Below, one piece after another: positions 17,368 to 26,069 of a DNA stretch of 49,261 bases. Source of the stretch: Streptomyces olivochromogenes (GTDB taxonomy: Bacteria > Actinomycetota > Actinomycetes > Streptomycetales > Streptomycetaceae). The stretch lies in contig NZ_KQ948483.1 of NCBI RefSeq assembly GCF_001514115.1, positions 28,831 through 78,091 of the forward strand, given 5' to 3'. Below the pieces are notes generated by a model. The model was not told the DNA's origin. It did no database searches and saw nothing but the letters and a program-made list of their open reading frames with translations. Both the position numbers and the translations under genes were made by a program. How positions within the stretch are numbered: position 1 is the first letter of the stretch; each line of letters begins with the position of its first letter.

Positions 17368-18342
17368 ATGCTCGCCATTCACCTCACCCAGTTCGGGGAG
17401 CCGGAGAAGAGCCTGCAGGTGGTGGACGTGCCAGAGCCCCCGGCTCCCACCGCCGGACAGGCGCTGGTCCAGGTCGAGTATGCCCCTCTCGACCACCACG
17501 ACCTTCTCCTGGCGCAAGGTGTCTACCCCGTACGCCCTGAGCTGCCGACGGCTATCGGAAACGAGGGCGTCGGGACCGTCGTATCCGTAGGCCCCGGCGT
17601 CATGGAGGTCAGCCCAGGCGAGAGAGTCCTGCTTCCCTTCGGCGTCTTTTCCTGGTCCGAGCGGGTCGTGGCCGAGGCAGCAGACCTGACCGTCGTGGAC
17701 AAGTCCATCAGTCTTGAACAGGCAGCGATGCTCACGATCAATCCCGTCAGCGCGGGGCTCCTGGTCAGCCTGCGTGACCTTCCGGCCGGTTCCTGGGTGG
17801 TGCAGAACGCGGCCAACAGCGGGGTAGGCCGGTCTGTCATCGTGTTCGCCAAGGAACGAGGGCTGCGCACGATCAACATCGTGCGCCGCGCGGAACTCGT
17901 GAGCGAACTCCGTGATCTCGGTGCCGACATCGCGGTTGTCGACTCGGCGGCCGCCGGCGCGCGCGTGCGGGAAGCCATCGGCTCCGATCCGGTGCTACTC
18001 GGCCTTGACGGCGTCAGCGGTGCGGCGACCGCCCTGTTGCTGGACGTACTGACCGACGGCGCGCTGCTGGCGATCTACGGGTATTTGAGCGGCTGGCCGT
18101 TCACGCCCGATCCTGACGTGCTGAGGACGAAGAACATCACCACGACGGAATTCTGGATGTACCAGGACGAGTTCCTTCCCCGGCTTCCGGCTCTGAACGC
18201 GGAGTCCGCGCGGCTGGTCTCTGAGGGAAGACTCGTCCTGCCCTCCGCGCCCGTCTACAAGGCGGCGGACTTTCCCGAGGCGCTCGCGCATTTCCGGGAG
18301 AACGGCAAGGTCCTCCTGGACTTCAACCCGCGTCGCGCGTAG
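17368..18342 (+). CDS. MDR-family quinone/enoyl reductase-like dehydrogenase
   Basis: 324 aa. The GroES-like N-terminal domain (AIHLTQFGEPEKSL, GNEGVGTVVSVG) precedes a Rossmann domain with WVVQNAANSGVGRSVIVFA, resembling mitochondrial-type 2-enoyl-thioester reductases. No structural or catalytic zinc ligands are evident. It likely reduces an activated double bond or quinone with NADPH. It is first of four plus-strand genes (to 20513) separated by 45-120 bp. The space upstream contains a decayed SDR, so transcription may start from that promoter. Confidence 0.85.
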   Translation: MLAIHLTQFGEPEKSLQVVDVPEPPAPTAGQALVQVEYAPLDHHDLLLAQGVYPVRPELPTAIGNEGVGTVVSVGPGVMEVSPGERVLLPFGVFSWSERVVAEAADLTVVDKSISLEQAAMLTINPVSAGLLVSLRDLPAGSWVVQNAANSGVGRSVIVFAKERGLRTINIVRRAELVSELRDLGADIAVVDSAAAGARVREAIGSDPVLLGLDGVSGAATALLLDVLTDGALLAIYGYLSGWPFTPDPDVLRTKNITTTEFWMYQDEFLPRLPALNAESARLVSEGRLVLPSAPVYKAADFPEALAHFRENGKVLLDFNPRRA

Positions 18343-18461
18343 GCGCCGACGCACCTGCCGCCGAGGCCGGGACCATCCCGACAGGAAGCGGCCGGAGCCG
18401 ATCACACAGCCGCTGCCGGGGCGCCGGCACGACCCCCGACACACGATCAAGGATGGGCAGC

Positions 18462-19079
18462 ATGGCCGCACAGAGCACTATCGGCATTCTCGGCGCGGGA
18501 GAAATCGGCCGGGCCGTCGCCGACAAGGCCGTCCGTCACGGACACGAGGTACTCATCGGCAACAGCCGGGGTCCGGAGACACTCAAGGCAGTCGTGGAGC
18601 AGTTGGGGCCGAAGGCCCACGCGGTGACGGCCGAGGAGGCGACGCAGCCGGAGCTCGTCTTCCTCGCGGTGCCGTTCTCCGCAGTGCCGGACCTGACCGG
18701 CCTTGCCGACTGGTCCGGGAAGATCGTCGTCGACACGACGAATCAGTTCGCGGCGGCCAACCCCTGGAGGGGCCGGTACGACGTAGGCGACCTCACGGGA
18801 AGCGAGTGGGTCGCCCAGCGCCTGCCCGGCGCGCGGATCGTGAAGGCGTTCAACAGCCTGTTCGCCGCGTTCATCGCCGCGGACCCCCAGCACGAGGAAG
18901 GCCGCCAGGTGGTCTTCTACGCGGGCGACGACGCCGACGCGAAGGCGGCCGTGGCCGGCTTGCTCGACGAATTCGGATTCGCCGCCCTGGACCTCGGCGG
19001 TCTACGGGAGGGAGGTCGGCTGATGCAGCTCGACGGTGCACTCAGCGCGAAGCACCTGCTGCTCATGGACGTCGGCTGA
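18462..19079 (+). CDS. F420-dependent NADP oxidoreductase-like protein
   Basis: 205 aa. ATG at 18462 is chosen since AAGGA lies 8 nt upstream; ATG at 18453 overlaps it. The Rossmann motif GILGAGEIGRAVADKAVRHG, then IGNSRGPETL and VFLAVPFSAVPD, match the NADP-binding F420 oxidoreductase (Fno-like) family. KAFNSLFAAF is the conserved mid-protein motif. The family includes many members of unknown substrate. It lies between the two MDR dehydrogenases, likely in one transcript. Confidence 0.85.
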   Translation: MAAQSTIGILGAGEIGRAVADKAVRHGHEVLIGNSRGPETLKAVVEQLGPKAHAVTAEEATQPELVFLAVPFSAVPDLTGLADWSGKIVVDTTNQFAAANPWRGRYDVGDLTGSEWVAQRLPGARIVKAFNSLFAAFIAADPQHEEGRQVVFYAGDDADAKAAVAGLLDEFGFAALDLGGLREGGRLMQLDGALSAKHLLLMDVG

Positions 19080-19124
19080 CGCCCCGGCCAAGCCCCATAC
19101 GCACCAGCGCACAGGAGGCGAATC

Positions 19125-20129
19125 ATGAACCGTCGTGTCGTCTGGACCCGTAGCGGGTCACCCGCCGACGTCCTGACCGTCATCGAGGAGCCCGAACCGG
19201 AAGCACCCGTGTACGGTCAGGTCCTCATCCGCGCCACGGCCTTCCCGGTCCACCCTGGTGATCTCCTAGGCCTCGATGCCTTCCCCGCGACCGCTGCAGA
19301 GCCGGTACCGATCGGCGTGGAAGGGACCGGCTTGGTGGAGGCCATCGGCCCGGATACGCGCGTGGCTCCGGGCGTTGAGGTCGGCGGCCGTGTAACCGTC
19401 TTTCCCCTGCCGGGGGGATGGTCACAATGGATCCTGGCGGACGCCGAGATGGTCGTCCCCGTGCCTGATGAGCTGTCGGACGAGGTCGCCGCACAGATGC
19501 TGACGAACCCGCTCACCGCGGTGATGCTGCGCCGTGAGGCGGAGCAGCACCCGGCCTTGGGATACGACGGATATTTGGTGCAGGCCGCCGCCGGCTCGTC
19601 GGTCGGGCGGCTGGTGACGGGCGTGATGCAGTACCACAACGTAGGCCTGGTCAACGTCGTCCGCAGTGACCGCGGTGCCGCCGAGCTGCGCAAGCGGTTC
19701 CCGGACGTCCCGGTCGTGGCGACAGAGAATCCGGGCTGGGCCGACGAGGTCCGCAAGGCAGCCGACGGCCGCCCGCTCAGTGTGGCCTTCGACCCTGTCG
19801 GCGGAAAGCTGACGGAAAGCCTTCTAGACCTGTTGGCGCCGGGCGGCAGGCTGGTCATTTACGGGGAACTCGCCGAGGAGCCGATCTCGGTGCATGCGTC
19901 GACGCTGCTGCACCAAGCGCTGACAGTGCGGGGCGCGACCCTCGGCCGGTGGCTGTTGGAGGCATCCGCCGAGAGGCGGGCATCGGACGCGGTCGCCGCG
20001 ACGCTGATCGCGCTGGAGTTCCAGGACCAGTTCGACGTGGCCGCTACGTACGACCTCGGCGAGCTGGCCACCGCCGTGAAGCACGCGGTGCAGCCCGGCA
20101 AGGTCGGCACCGTCCTCATCCGCCCCTAG
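19125..20129 (+). CDS. Zinc-type alcohol dehydrogenase/quinone oxidoreductase-like
   Basis: 334 aa, MDR superfamily. The GroES-like part holds GVEGTGLVEAIGPDTRV; the cofactor part has YLVQAAAGSSVGRLVTGV. It is a homologue, but not a close copy, of the 17368 gene. The ribosome site AGGAGG is well placed at about 8 nt before ATG. It lacks obvious zinc-binding cysteines. Probably a NADPH-dependent reductase. The C-terminal motif (AVKHAVQPGKVGTVLI) recurs in a remnant at 20640. Confidence 0.85.
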   Translation: MNRRVVWTRSGSPADVLTVIEEPEPEAPVYGQVLIRATAFPVHPGDLLGLDAFPATAAEPVPIGVEGTGLVEAIGPDTRVAPGVEVGGRVTVFPLPGGWSQWILADAEMVVPVPDELSDEVAAQMLTNPLTAVMLRREAEQHPALGYDGYLVQAAAGSSVGRLVTGVMQYHNVGLVNVVRSDRGAAELRKRFPDVPVVATENPGWADEVRKAADGRPLSVAFDPVGGKLTESLLDLLAPGGRLVIYGELAEEPISVHASTLLHQALTVRGATLGRWLLEASAERRASDAVAATLIALEFQDQFDVAATYDLGELATAVKHAVQPGKVGTVLIRP

Positions 20130-20186
20130 CAGCCGCCGCTGCCAAGGGCGGAGTCCTGCAACTTCAGTTATGGAAGCGAGGTAGCC

Positions 20187-20513
20187 ATGAACGTGGACGA
20201 CGTCCGGGAGCTGGCGCTCTCTTTCGCCGGAGTCAGTGAGTCGCGTCCGTTCGCCCCGGACCGCGTGGTGTTCAAGACAGTGGCGAACAACAAGGTGTTT
20301 GCCATCCTCAGTGGCCATGAGTTCCCGGACGACCAGGTGACAGTCAAGGCCGATCCGGAGCGGGTCGCCGAGTTGCAGCACCGCTTCAAGGCAGTGCACC
20401 CGGCGTACAAGCTGAACAAGCGATACTGGGTCAACATTTCGTTGGCCGGCGATGTCCCGGACAAACTGATTCGGGAGCTGATAGGGGACAGTCACGACCT
20501 GGTCGCACCATGA
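20187..20513 (+). CDS. MmcQ/YjbR-family protein
   Basis: 108 aa: VDDVRELALSFAGVSES, then KVFAILSGHE, VTVKADPERVAEL and NKRYWVNISL, the standard YjbR (double-wing DNA-binding-like fold) pattern. The biochemical role is not established for the family. It closes the plus-strand redox cluster; RBS GAGG is upstream of the ATG. Confidence 0.85.
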   Translation: MNVDDVRELALSFAGVSESRPFAPDRVVFKTVANNKVFAILSGHEFPDDQVTVKADPERVAELQHRFKAVHPAYKLNKRYWVNISLAGDVPDKLIRELIGDSHDLVAP

Positions 20514-20639
20514 GCCCCCGGGCGTCCAGGTGCACAATTCGCCGACGCCGCGCGGCAGGAGCATCGGCCGCTGGATGTCAGACACCTCCCTCGGCAGGCA
20601 GACATCCGACGTCGCCGCCGCGAAGATGATTGCGATGGC

Positions 20640-20745
20640 GGCCAAGGACCAGCCGCCACCTACGGTCTCGGCGACCTGGCAGAGGCTGTGCAACACGCGC
20701 AACGGCCCGGCAAGGTAGGCACCGTCCGCATCTGCCCTGGTAGGC
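20640..20745 (+). pseudogene. MDR dehydrogenase C-terminal remnant
   Basis: TYGLGDLAEAVQHA, followed by RPGKVGTVRICPG and stop, mirrors the end of the dehydrogenase at 19125 (TYDLGELATAVKHA, PGKVGTVLI). Only about 30 codons remain. Together with 16735 it shows that more MDR copies once lay here. The rest of 20514-20869 shows nothing I recognise. Confidence 0.5.
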
Positions 20746-20869
20746 GCCCCTGTGCTGCTGCTGATCGTCCTGTTCGTAGGCGGCGCCCGTGACGCCTGGC
20801 GGGGTAAGACCTCCACGGCGTGCGGCCCATGGCACTGAAAACCCAAGGGCCGTCCAGGTTGGGACCACG

Positions 20870-21505
20870 TCACGGCGCTGAACGGTCCTCCAGCCGGTCC
20901 GGCGCCGGCTCGTTCGTGGACGCGCAGGGAAGAAGGGCCAAGGCCTGCTGGGCAGCCCCGATGACAACCTCCGCTGCGGCTCCCGCCCTGCCCAGGGCCT
21001 CCAGTCCCCGCAGCACAGCAAGGAGAAGGCTTGCGAGCCCGTCCGTGTCCGCTTCGGCATCCAGCGAGCCCTCCCCTTGGGCGCGGGCGAGGCAGTCCGA
21101 CAGTTCGCTGTGCATTCCGCGGACAGTGGCAGCGGTCCGCTCGGCGACGGTCTTGTCGACTGCGGCGAGTTCTGTGGCGCTCCTGGCCATCATGCAGCCG
21201 CGCCGCTCCACGTCCCTGCTGATCGCTTCGGAGATGTCGCATACAAGGCGTTCCAGCTGCGGGAGGGCCGGTCCCGGGCCGCGCAGAGCCGAACGCCAGG
21301 CTCCGATCGCGTCAGTGTTGTAGCTGTCCAGAGCCTGCAGGAATAGGGCGTGTTTGTCTCCGAAGGCCCCGTACAGGCTTCCGCGTCCCAAGCCTGTGAC
21401 GGCGCTCAGATCGTCGATGGAGGTTCGGTCGTAACCGTGGGACCAGAACTGGTCGCGAGCAGCCCGAACAACTTCCTCGTCGTCAAACTGCCGAGGCCGG
21501 GCCAT
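20870..21505 (-). CDS. TetR/AcrR-family regulator
   Basis: 211 aa. The N-terminal helix-turn-helix TSIDDLSAVTGLGRGSLYGAF (residues about 28-48) is classical TetR. The C-terminal ligand domain contains RRGCMMARSATELA, found in the TetR_C AefR/YxaF-type group. It is convergent to the redox cluster and divergent from nothing coding. A GC palindrome sits 13 nt upstream of its ATG and could be its operator. It likely controls oxidoreductase genes in response to a small molecule. Confidence 0.88.
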   Translation of the reverse strand: MARPRQFDDEEVVRAARDQFWSHGYDRTSIDDLSAVTGLGRGSLYGAFGDKHALFLQALDSYNTDAIGAWRSALRGPGPALPQLERLVCDISEAISRDVERRGCMMARSATELAAVDKTVAERTAATVRGMHSELSDCLARAQGEGSLDAEADTDGLASLLLAVLRGLEALGRAGAAAEVVIGAAQQALALLPCASTNEPAPDRLEDRSAP

Positions 21506-21514
21506 GAGAAAACT

Positions 21515-21534
21515 GTACCCCGTGTATGGGGCAT
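21515..21534. promoter_or_regulatory. Possible TetR operator
   Basis: GTACCCCGTGTATGGGGCAT has CCCC/GGGG arms (21518-21521 and 21528-21531) around a 6-base centre, directly before the TetR gene. It fits autoregulation; unproven. Confidence 0.4.
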
Positions 21535-21628
21535 TGCGGGACGAAGACAGGACAGTACGGGCCTGTTCGCTGCTTTCGATGCCGACTCGCCCGAACGGCC
21601 GTGCTCGTGCTGCCCGACCCGCTTGCTC

Positions 21629-23335
21629 TCAGAAGGGCACTCCGGGCACTCCTATGACCCGATGAACGGAAGAAACGGCAGAGGCGCCTTCGCCGACTGC
21701 GGCGGCTACACGCTTGATTGACCCATGCCGTACGTCACCTGCGGCAAAGACTCGCGGAATACTCGTTTCAAAGGGAAGAGGAGCGCGTTGCAGCTCCTGC
21801 CAGGACGGCCCCAGATATTCGTCAGCAATGTGCACATCGGTGTATATGAATCCATCCTTGTCGGCTGCGCAGGCATCGTTTAGCCAGTCGGTTGCCGGTG
21901 TCGCACCTATGAAGCAGAAAAGTCCGCTGCATCTCAGCAGTGATTCGACGCCAGTGGCGGAATTTCTGATCCTGATGGCCTCCAGGGAGCCTTCCCCTTC
22001 GAGTGCTGTCACCTCGCTCGACGTATGCACGGAAACGCGCGGATCCGCGAGCAGGCGGCGAACAAGATAGGAGGACATGCGGGCCTCGATGTTGTCACGG
22101 CGCAGGATGATGTTCACTGCAATTGATTTACTCGCCAGGAACAGGGCTGCTTGCCCTGCGGAGTTTGCCCCTCCCAGCACGGCCACCGGTCTGCCTGCGC
22201 ACGAACGGACTTCTAGATCAGTCGCAGCGTAATAGATTCCCGCGCCTTCGAATTGTTTCCAGCGGGCGATTGGAAGGGACTGGTAGCGGGCGCCAGTTGC
22301 GATAATTGCCGCGCGCACAAAAATATCCGTGCCGTCGGACAGGGAAATCTTTATCCGGTCGGCAAGGGACTGAAGGCTTACGGCGCGCGAAGGCGAGTAG
22401 AGGCGAGATCCGAATTTCAGCGCCTGTACGGCGGCAAGGCGGGTCAGTTCTGCGCCGCTGATTCCGTTGGGGAATCCCAAGTAGTTCTCGATGCGGGAAC
22501 TTGCTGCCGCCTGCCCTCCAGGGCCCACGGCGTCAAACAGGACAGTTCCGAGCCCTTCTGACGATCCATACACCGCGGCGCCCAGCCCGGCAGGACCACC
22601 CCCGATGACAGCGAGGTCTATCTCTTCATCCTTAATTCTTTCATGCGACAGTCCCAGATTCGTCGCGAGGCTTCCTGGCGTGGCGTTGCGCAGCGAGCGT
22701 CCCGGAAGGAGAACGGTGGGCAAATCACCTGCGGAGAGCGAAGCGAGCCGCATCAGCAGCGATCCGTCGGCGGTTGCGTCGTCCATCCAGCGATACGGAA
22801 GTGCCATGTGTTCAAGGTACGAGCGCAGCGCCATGCACTCGGCAGAGGAAGCGCTTCCGATGACCTCAATGGTGCGCGAGGCAGACTCCATCAAAATTTC
22901 ACGTCGAGCCCTGAAAGCGGTGAGAAGGATGTCGGAGAGTGCGGTCTCGGTTTCCATCAGGAAGCGAAAGCGGTCGGGTGGAATTCGATAGATGCGGCCA
23001 TCCGTGGCAGCGCGCGCAGGGAGATACACGAACTGCCCGGTGAGAATACTGAGTTCACCGACAAATTCTCCGGGTCCAAAAGTGACAATCACCTCCTCGG
23101 AATAACCAGGACCTGCCTCTCTGATGATTTCAAGCTGGCCTTCTTCGATTACTACCAGGTCATACTTTTCATCTCCCAGGCGGTATATGAATTGCCCTGC
23201 GGTAATGTTCTGCGGAACGCCGAACTCAAAAAGTCGGGCCAGCTGATCTTTCTCAAGGCGAGGATAGGCTCTATCGCCCCAGATTCGGCGTCCTGGTTGT
23301 CGCGAGGGCATGATCATCTCCCATAGATCGGGCAT
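21629..23335 (-). CDS. cNMP-domain flavoprotein, thioredoxin-reductase-like
   Basis: 568 aa. Residues about 35-150 form a cyclic-nucleotide-binding-like barrel (FGPGEFVGELSILTGQ). Residues about 160-235 are a linker/glutaredoxin-like part. The rest is an FAD/NADPH oxidoreductase (AVIGGGPAGLGAAVYGSSEG, VLGGANSAGQAALFLA, RVFAAGDVRHGSIKR). The redox CxxC of thioredoxin reductase is absent: AATDLEVRS sits there, as known for this fused family. ATG at 23311 is an alternative start. Codon third positions are less GC-rich than in neighbours, suggesting transfer. Confidence 0.85.
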   Translation of the reverse strand: MPDLWEMIMPSRQPGRRIWGDRAYPRLEKDQLARLFEFGVPQNITAGQFIYRLGDEKYDLVVIEEGQLEIIREAGPGYSEEVIVTFGPGEFVGELSILTGQFVYLPARAATDGRIYRIPPDRFRFLMETETALSDILLTAFRARREILMESASRTIEVIGSASSAECMALRSYLEHMALPYRWMDDATADGSLLMRLASLSAGDLPTVLLPGRSLRNATPGSLATNLGLSHERIKDEEIDLAVIGGGPAGLGAAVYGSSEGLGTVLFDAVGPGGQAAASSRIENYLGFPNGISGAELTRLAAVQALKFGSRLYSPSRAVSLQSLADRIKISLSDGTDIFVRAAIIATGARYQSLPIARWKQFEGAGIYYAATDLEVRSCAGRPVAVLGGANSAGQAALFLASKSIAVNIILRRDNIEARMSSYLVRRLLADPRVSVHTSSEVTALEGEGSLEAIRIRNSATGVESLLRCSGLFCFIGATPATDWLNDACAADKDGFIYTDVHIADEYLGPSWQELQRAPLPFETSIPRVFAAGDVRHGSIKRVAAAVGEGASAVSSVHRVIGVPGVPF

Positions 23336-23399
23336 TAGACCAACAGTCGGCCTCGCCCTGTACGGACGCGCCGGTCATCCAATGGGGGCCACCCGCCCC

Positions 23400-23736
23400 C
23401 GGCGTGCACTGCACGTAGGCCGGGCCACGGCAGGAGGCTCTTGAGTGCGATCTCGGCCAATCGCAGCCACTGGTCGGCATGGCTGGGGTACTGCGACCCA
23501 GTCCTTGAAGGGCAGATTCTTGCCAGAGGCGTCGAAGGGCCCGGAGCCGGGAAGGGCCAGGGCTTTCGCGTGCGCGGGTGTGCCCTCGTTGAGTTTGAAG
23601 ACAAGGTAGTCCCCTCTGAGGCCCGCGAAGGCCTTGCTGTGGACTTTGAGGGCGCATTTACCGAACAGTATTCCGGTCGAGACTCCCAGAGGGGCGAGTT
23701 TTTGGCGACACTCTCGAATAGTTCGTCAGGGTTCAT
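23400..23736 (-). pseudogene. TfoX/Sxy N-terminal-like protein with two shifts
   Basis: The ends share a frame (MNPDELFESVAKN, and SHADQWLRLAEIALKSL), while the middle lies in another: LFGKCALKVHSKAFAGLRG, LVFKLNEGTPAHAKALAL, FKDWVAVP. One missing A in an A5 run and one extra C in a C4 run account for both shifts. Restored, it is a typical 110-aa TfoX-like single-domain protein. The shifts may be sequencing errors. Confidence 0.6.
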
Positions 23737-23899
23737 GAGCCGTTCCTGACGTGGAGGAGATAGCTGGTTGCGGCTACGGATCAGGCAGCCGCATTAGATC
23801 GGTCACCTAGGAAAACCCGTGAAAAGCTCTCCGTCGGCTGGCGGGCCAAGCCGTCTTCCGGCCTCGCTTCGCGGCTACGCCGAAACAGGAGGGCCGCAT

Positions 23900-24649
23900 T
23901 CAGACCTGGACGAGGCCGCCGTCGACGAAGAGTTCGGCTCCCGTGGTGAAGGAGCTCTGGTCAGAGGCGAGAAAGACGGCCGTGGCGGCGACTTCGTCGG
24001 GGCGTCCTATCCTGCCGAGGGGAATCTGGTCGGCGAGACGGTCCGCGAGCTGCTGTTCGCCCTTTGCCGGGCTGCCCAGACCGCGGATGCCGGGGGTCTC
24101 TATCGGTCCCGGGCTGAGGGCGTTGACCCGGATGCCGCGCCCCGCGAGTTCGGCGGCCCAGGTGCGGGCCAGGTTGCGGATGGCTGCCTTGGTGGCGCTG
24201 TAGACCGTCATGGCCTGGACGCCCGTCGACGCGTTGGTGGACGAGAGCACGATGACCGAGGCCCCGTCCGGCAGCAACGGGAGTGCCTTCTGGACCGTGA
24301 AGATCGTCCCCTTGACGTTGATGTCGAAGGTCGAACGGTATTGCTCCTCGGTGATCTCCCCCAGGCGCGCCAGCTCGCCGCCGCCGGCGTTGGCGACGAC
24401 GACATCCAGCCGTCCGCTGCCGCTCTGGATGATCGCGAACAGCTCATCCAGAGCCTCGAGATCCGCGACATCACTTTGTATGCCGATGGCCCGTCCCCCG
24501 AGGGTTTCCACAGCCGCATCAAGTTCGGTTTTGCGTCGCCCTGTGAGGTACACGGTTGCGCCCTCGGCGACGAACCGACGGGCTATGGCCAGACCGATCC
24601 CGGTCGACCCACCGGTCACCAGGCTGATCTTTCCATCAAGCTGTCCCAT
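23900..24649 (-). CDS. Short-chain dehydrogenase/reductase (SDR)
   Basis: 249 aa from ATG at 24649. The cofactor loop is TGGSTGIG, followed by NAGGGE, the catalytic serine in VLSSTNAS and YSATKAAIRN (Y-x3-K), then SPGPIETPG and the typical end FVDGGLVQV. It is a classical SDR of the 3-oxoacyl reductase type; the substrate is unknown. The long leader (24650-24783) and the site at 24784 are conserved with the decayed inverted copy at 16971-17345. Confidence 0.9.
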   Translation of the reverse strand: MGQLDGKISLVTGGSTGIGLAIARRFVAEGATVYLTGRRKTELDAAVETLGGRAIGIQSDVADLEALDELFAIIQSGSGRLDVVVANAGGGELARLGEITEEQYRSTFDINVKGTIFTVQKALPLLPDGASVIVLSSTNASTGVQAMTVYSATKAAIRNLARTWAAELAGRGIRVNALSPGPIETPGIRGLGSPAKGEQQLADRLADQIPLGRIGRPDEVAATAVFLASDQSSFTTGAELFVDGGLVQV

Positions 24650-24783
24650 GATGTCCACATCTCCCTTGCGGCAACTCGGCCAGAGACCGGCTGAAGGCCC
24701 AGCGCGCCGGCACGCGGCAACTACCCCCCTCACCGACGGCGGAGTCCCCCGCCGTCCTACCTCACGGACTGCATAGTTAGTTC

Positions 24784-24803
24784 GATTTGTACCTATTAGT
24801 AAA
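24784..24803 (-). promoter_or_regulatory. Promoter-proximal site of the SDR gene
   Basis: Read on the minus strand: TTTACTAATAGGTACAAATC, one mismatch to 16971-16990. It lies 135 nt before the SDR ATG. Conservation in a copy whose gene is dead supports a regulatory role before decay. Confidence 0.5.
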
Positions 24804-24864
24804 AAACCCTAAGCGGCGCGCTGCAACCGGAGGCGTACTCGCCTGCGGAGTGTCGACCTCTGGA

Positions 24865-25086
24865 TCAGCCAACGGGAGGGCTCTGGCAGCGTTTCAAGCC
24901 GAGCGGTGCCTGGAGCCCCGGGTGGTCGAGCAGATCCGTGAGTTCGACGTGGAGTTCTTGTCCGATCGCGGCGATCTCGGCGCTGCCGAAACTGCCGAAC
25001 TGGTTGCTCAGCCTGTCGAGTGTGAAAAGCGAGAGTTCCCATGCCCACCCCGCCAAGATGAAGTGCAGACATTGAACCTTTTCCAT
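24865..25086 (-). CDS. Unrecognised short ORF
   Basis: 73 aa starting MEKVQCLHFILAGWAWEL, amphipathic and partly hydrophobic. A tandem near-repeat CCTTTTCCATRCTCAGT lies just upstream (about 25077 and 25098). No family is recognised, and it may be a truncated gene cut off by the IS5 element at 25118. Apart from this ORF and the SDR promoter site, 24650-25117 holds nothing I recognise. Confidence 0.2.
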   Translation of the reverse strand: MEKVQCLHFILAGWAWELSLFTLDRLSNQFGSFGSAEIAAIGQELHVELTDLLDHPGLQAPLGLKRCQSPPVG

Positions 25087-25171
25087 ACTCAGTGAGCCTT
25101 TTCCATGCTCAGTCTGAGACCGCGTTTGAGATCTGCCGTGTCACGTTGCTGAGGCGTTCGTTGGGCTCACA

Positions 25172-26069
25172 GTGAGCGGTGTTGGGGGTGGGCATCCGTC
25201 GGACCTGACGGATGAGCAGTGGACGCGGGTGGAGCCGTTGCTTCCTCCGGCGCGGGTAGGCCCGAAGGGCGGTCGGCGGGAGAAGCATCCGCGGCGGCGG
25301 ATCGTGAACGCGATCTTCTACGTAGTACGGACCGGATGTGCATGGCGGCAACTGCCAAAGGACTTCGCTCCGTGGCCGACGGTGTACTGGTATTTCACCT
25401 GGTGGCACGACGACGGAACTGTTGAGCGCATCCATGACGCCTTGCGGCAAGGTCCGTGAAGCTGAGGGCCGCGACGCGGAGCCGAGCGCGGGTTTGATCG
25501 ACTCGCAGTCCGTCCGCACCGCCGACACCGTTCCCGCTGCCACCAGGGGTTTCGATGCGGGCAGGAAGGTGAAGGGCCGCAAGCGATTCATCATCACCGA
25601 CACCCTCGGCCTGCTCCTGGCCGTCCACGTCGTCGCGGCGAGCACTCAGGACCGCGACGGCATGAAACGGCCGCTGCTGTGGACCAGACTCGACCACCCT
25701 GGGGTCCGGAAGGTCTGGGCCGACCGGGGCTTCGCCGGCCGCCTGGCCGAGTGGACCGCTCAGATCCTCGGCCACGAGCTGGAGATCGTCCGCGAGGCCC
25801 CCGACCAGCGCGGCTTCCAGGTCCAGCCCGAGCGGTGGGCGGTGGAGCGCACCTTCTCGTGGCTCACTGCCCACCGCCGCCTCGCCCGGGACTACGAGAC
25901 CAGTCCCGCCCATTCGGAGACGGTGATCCGCTGGGCGATGATCGGCACCATGGTCCGCCGCCTCACCCGAGGCCGACCGGCAACCCGACCAGGCGCACGA
26001 CCGCTCTCTCGCACCGATGGCTGCGGGCTCAACCGCCTTACGGCCGAAGGCTCTCCGCTTACTTCATGA
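25172..26069 (+). CDS. IS5-family transposase, two overlapping frames
   Basis: Frame 1 (25172-25459, GTG start) gives the DUF4096 domain: SDLTDEQWTRVEPLLPP, RTGCAWRQLPKDF, ERIHDALRQGP and stop. Frame 2 continues from about 25452 with KVREAEGRDAEPSAG, LIDSQSVRTAD, WADRGFAG and RWAVERTFSWL, the DDE core. The change occurs at CGGCAAGG, which is not a strong slippery site. It is either a one-base insertion or a programmed shift as known for some IS5 groups. Confidence 0.8.

Noticed and set aside
19824..21242. 472-aa minus-strand ORF
   Set aside because: Spans the MDR, YjbR and TetR genes in a non-coding frame; composition is a shadow.
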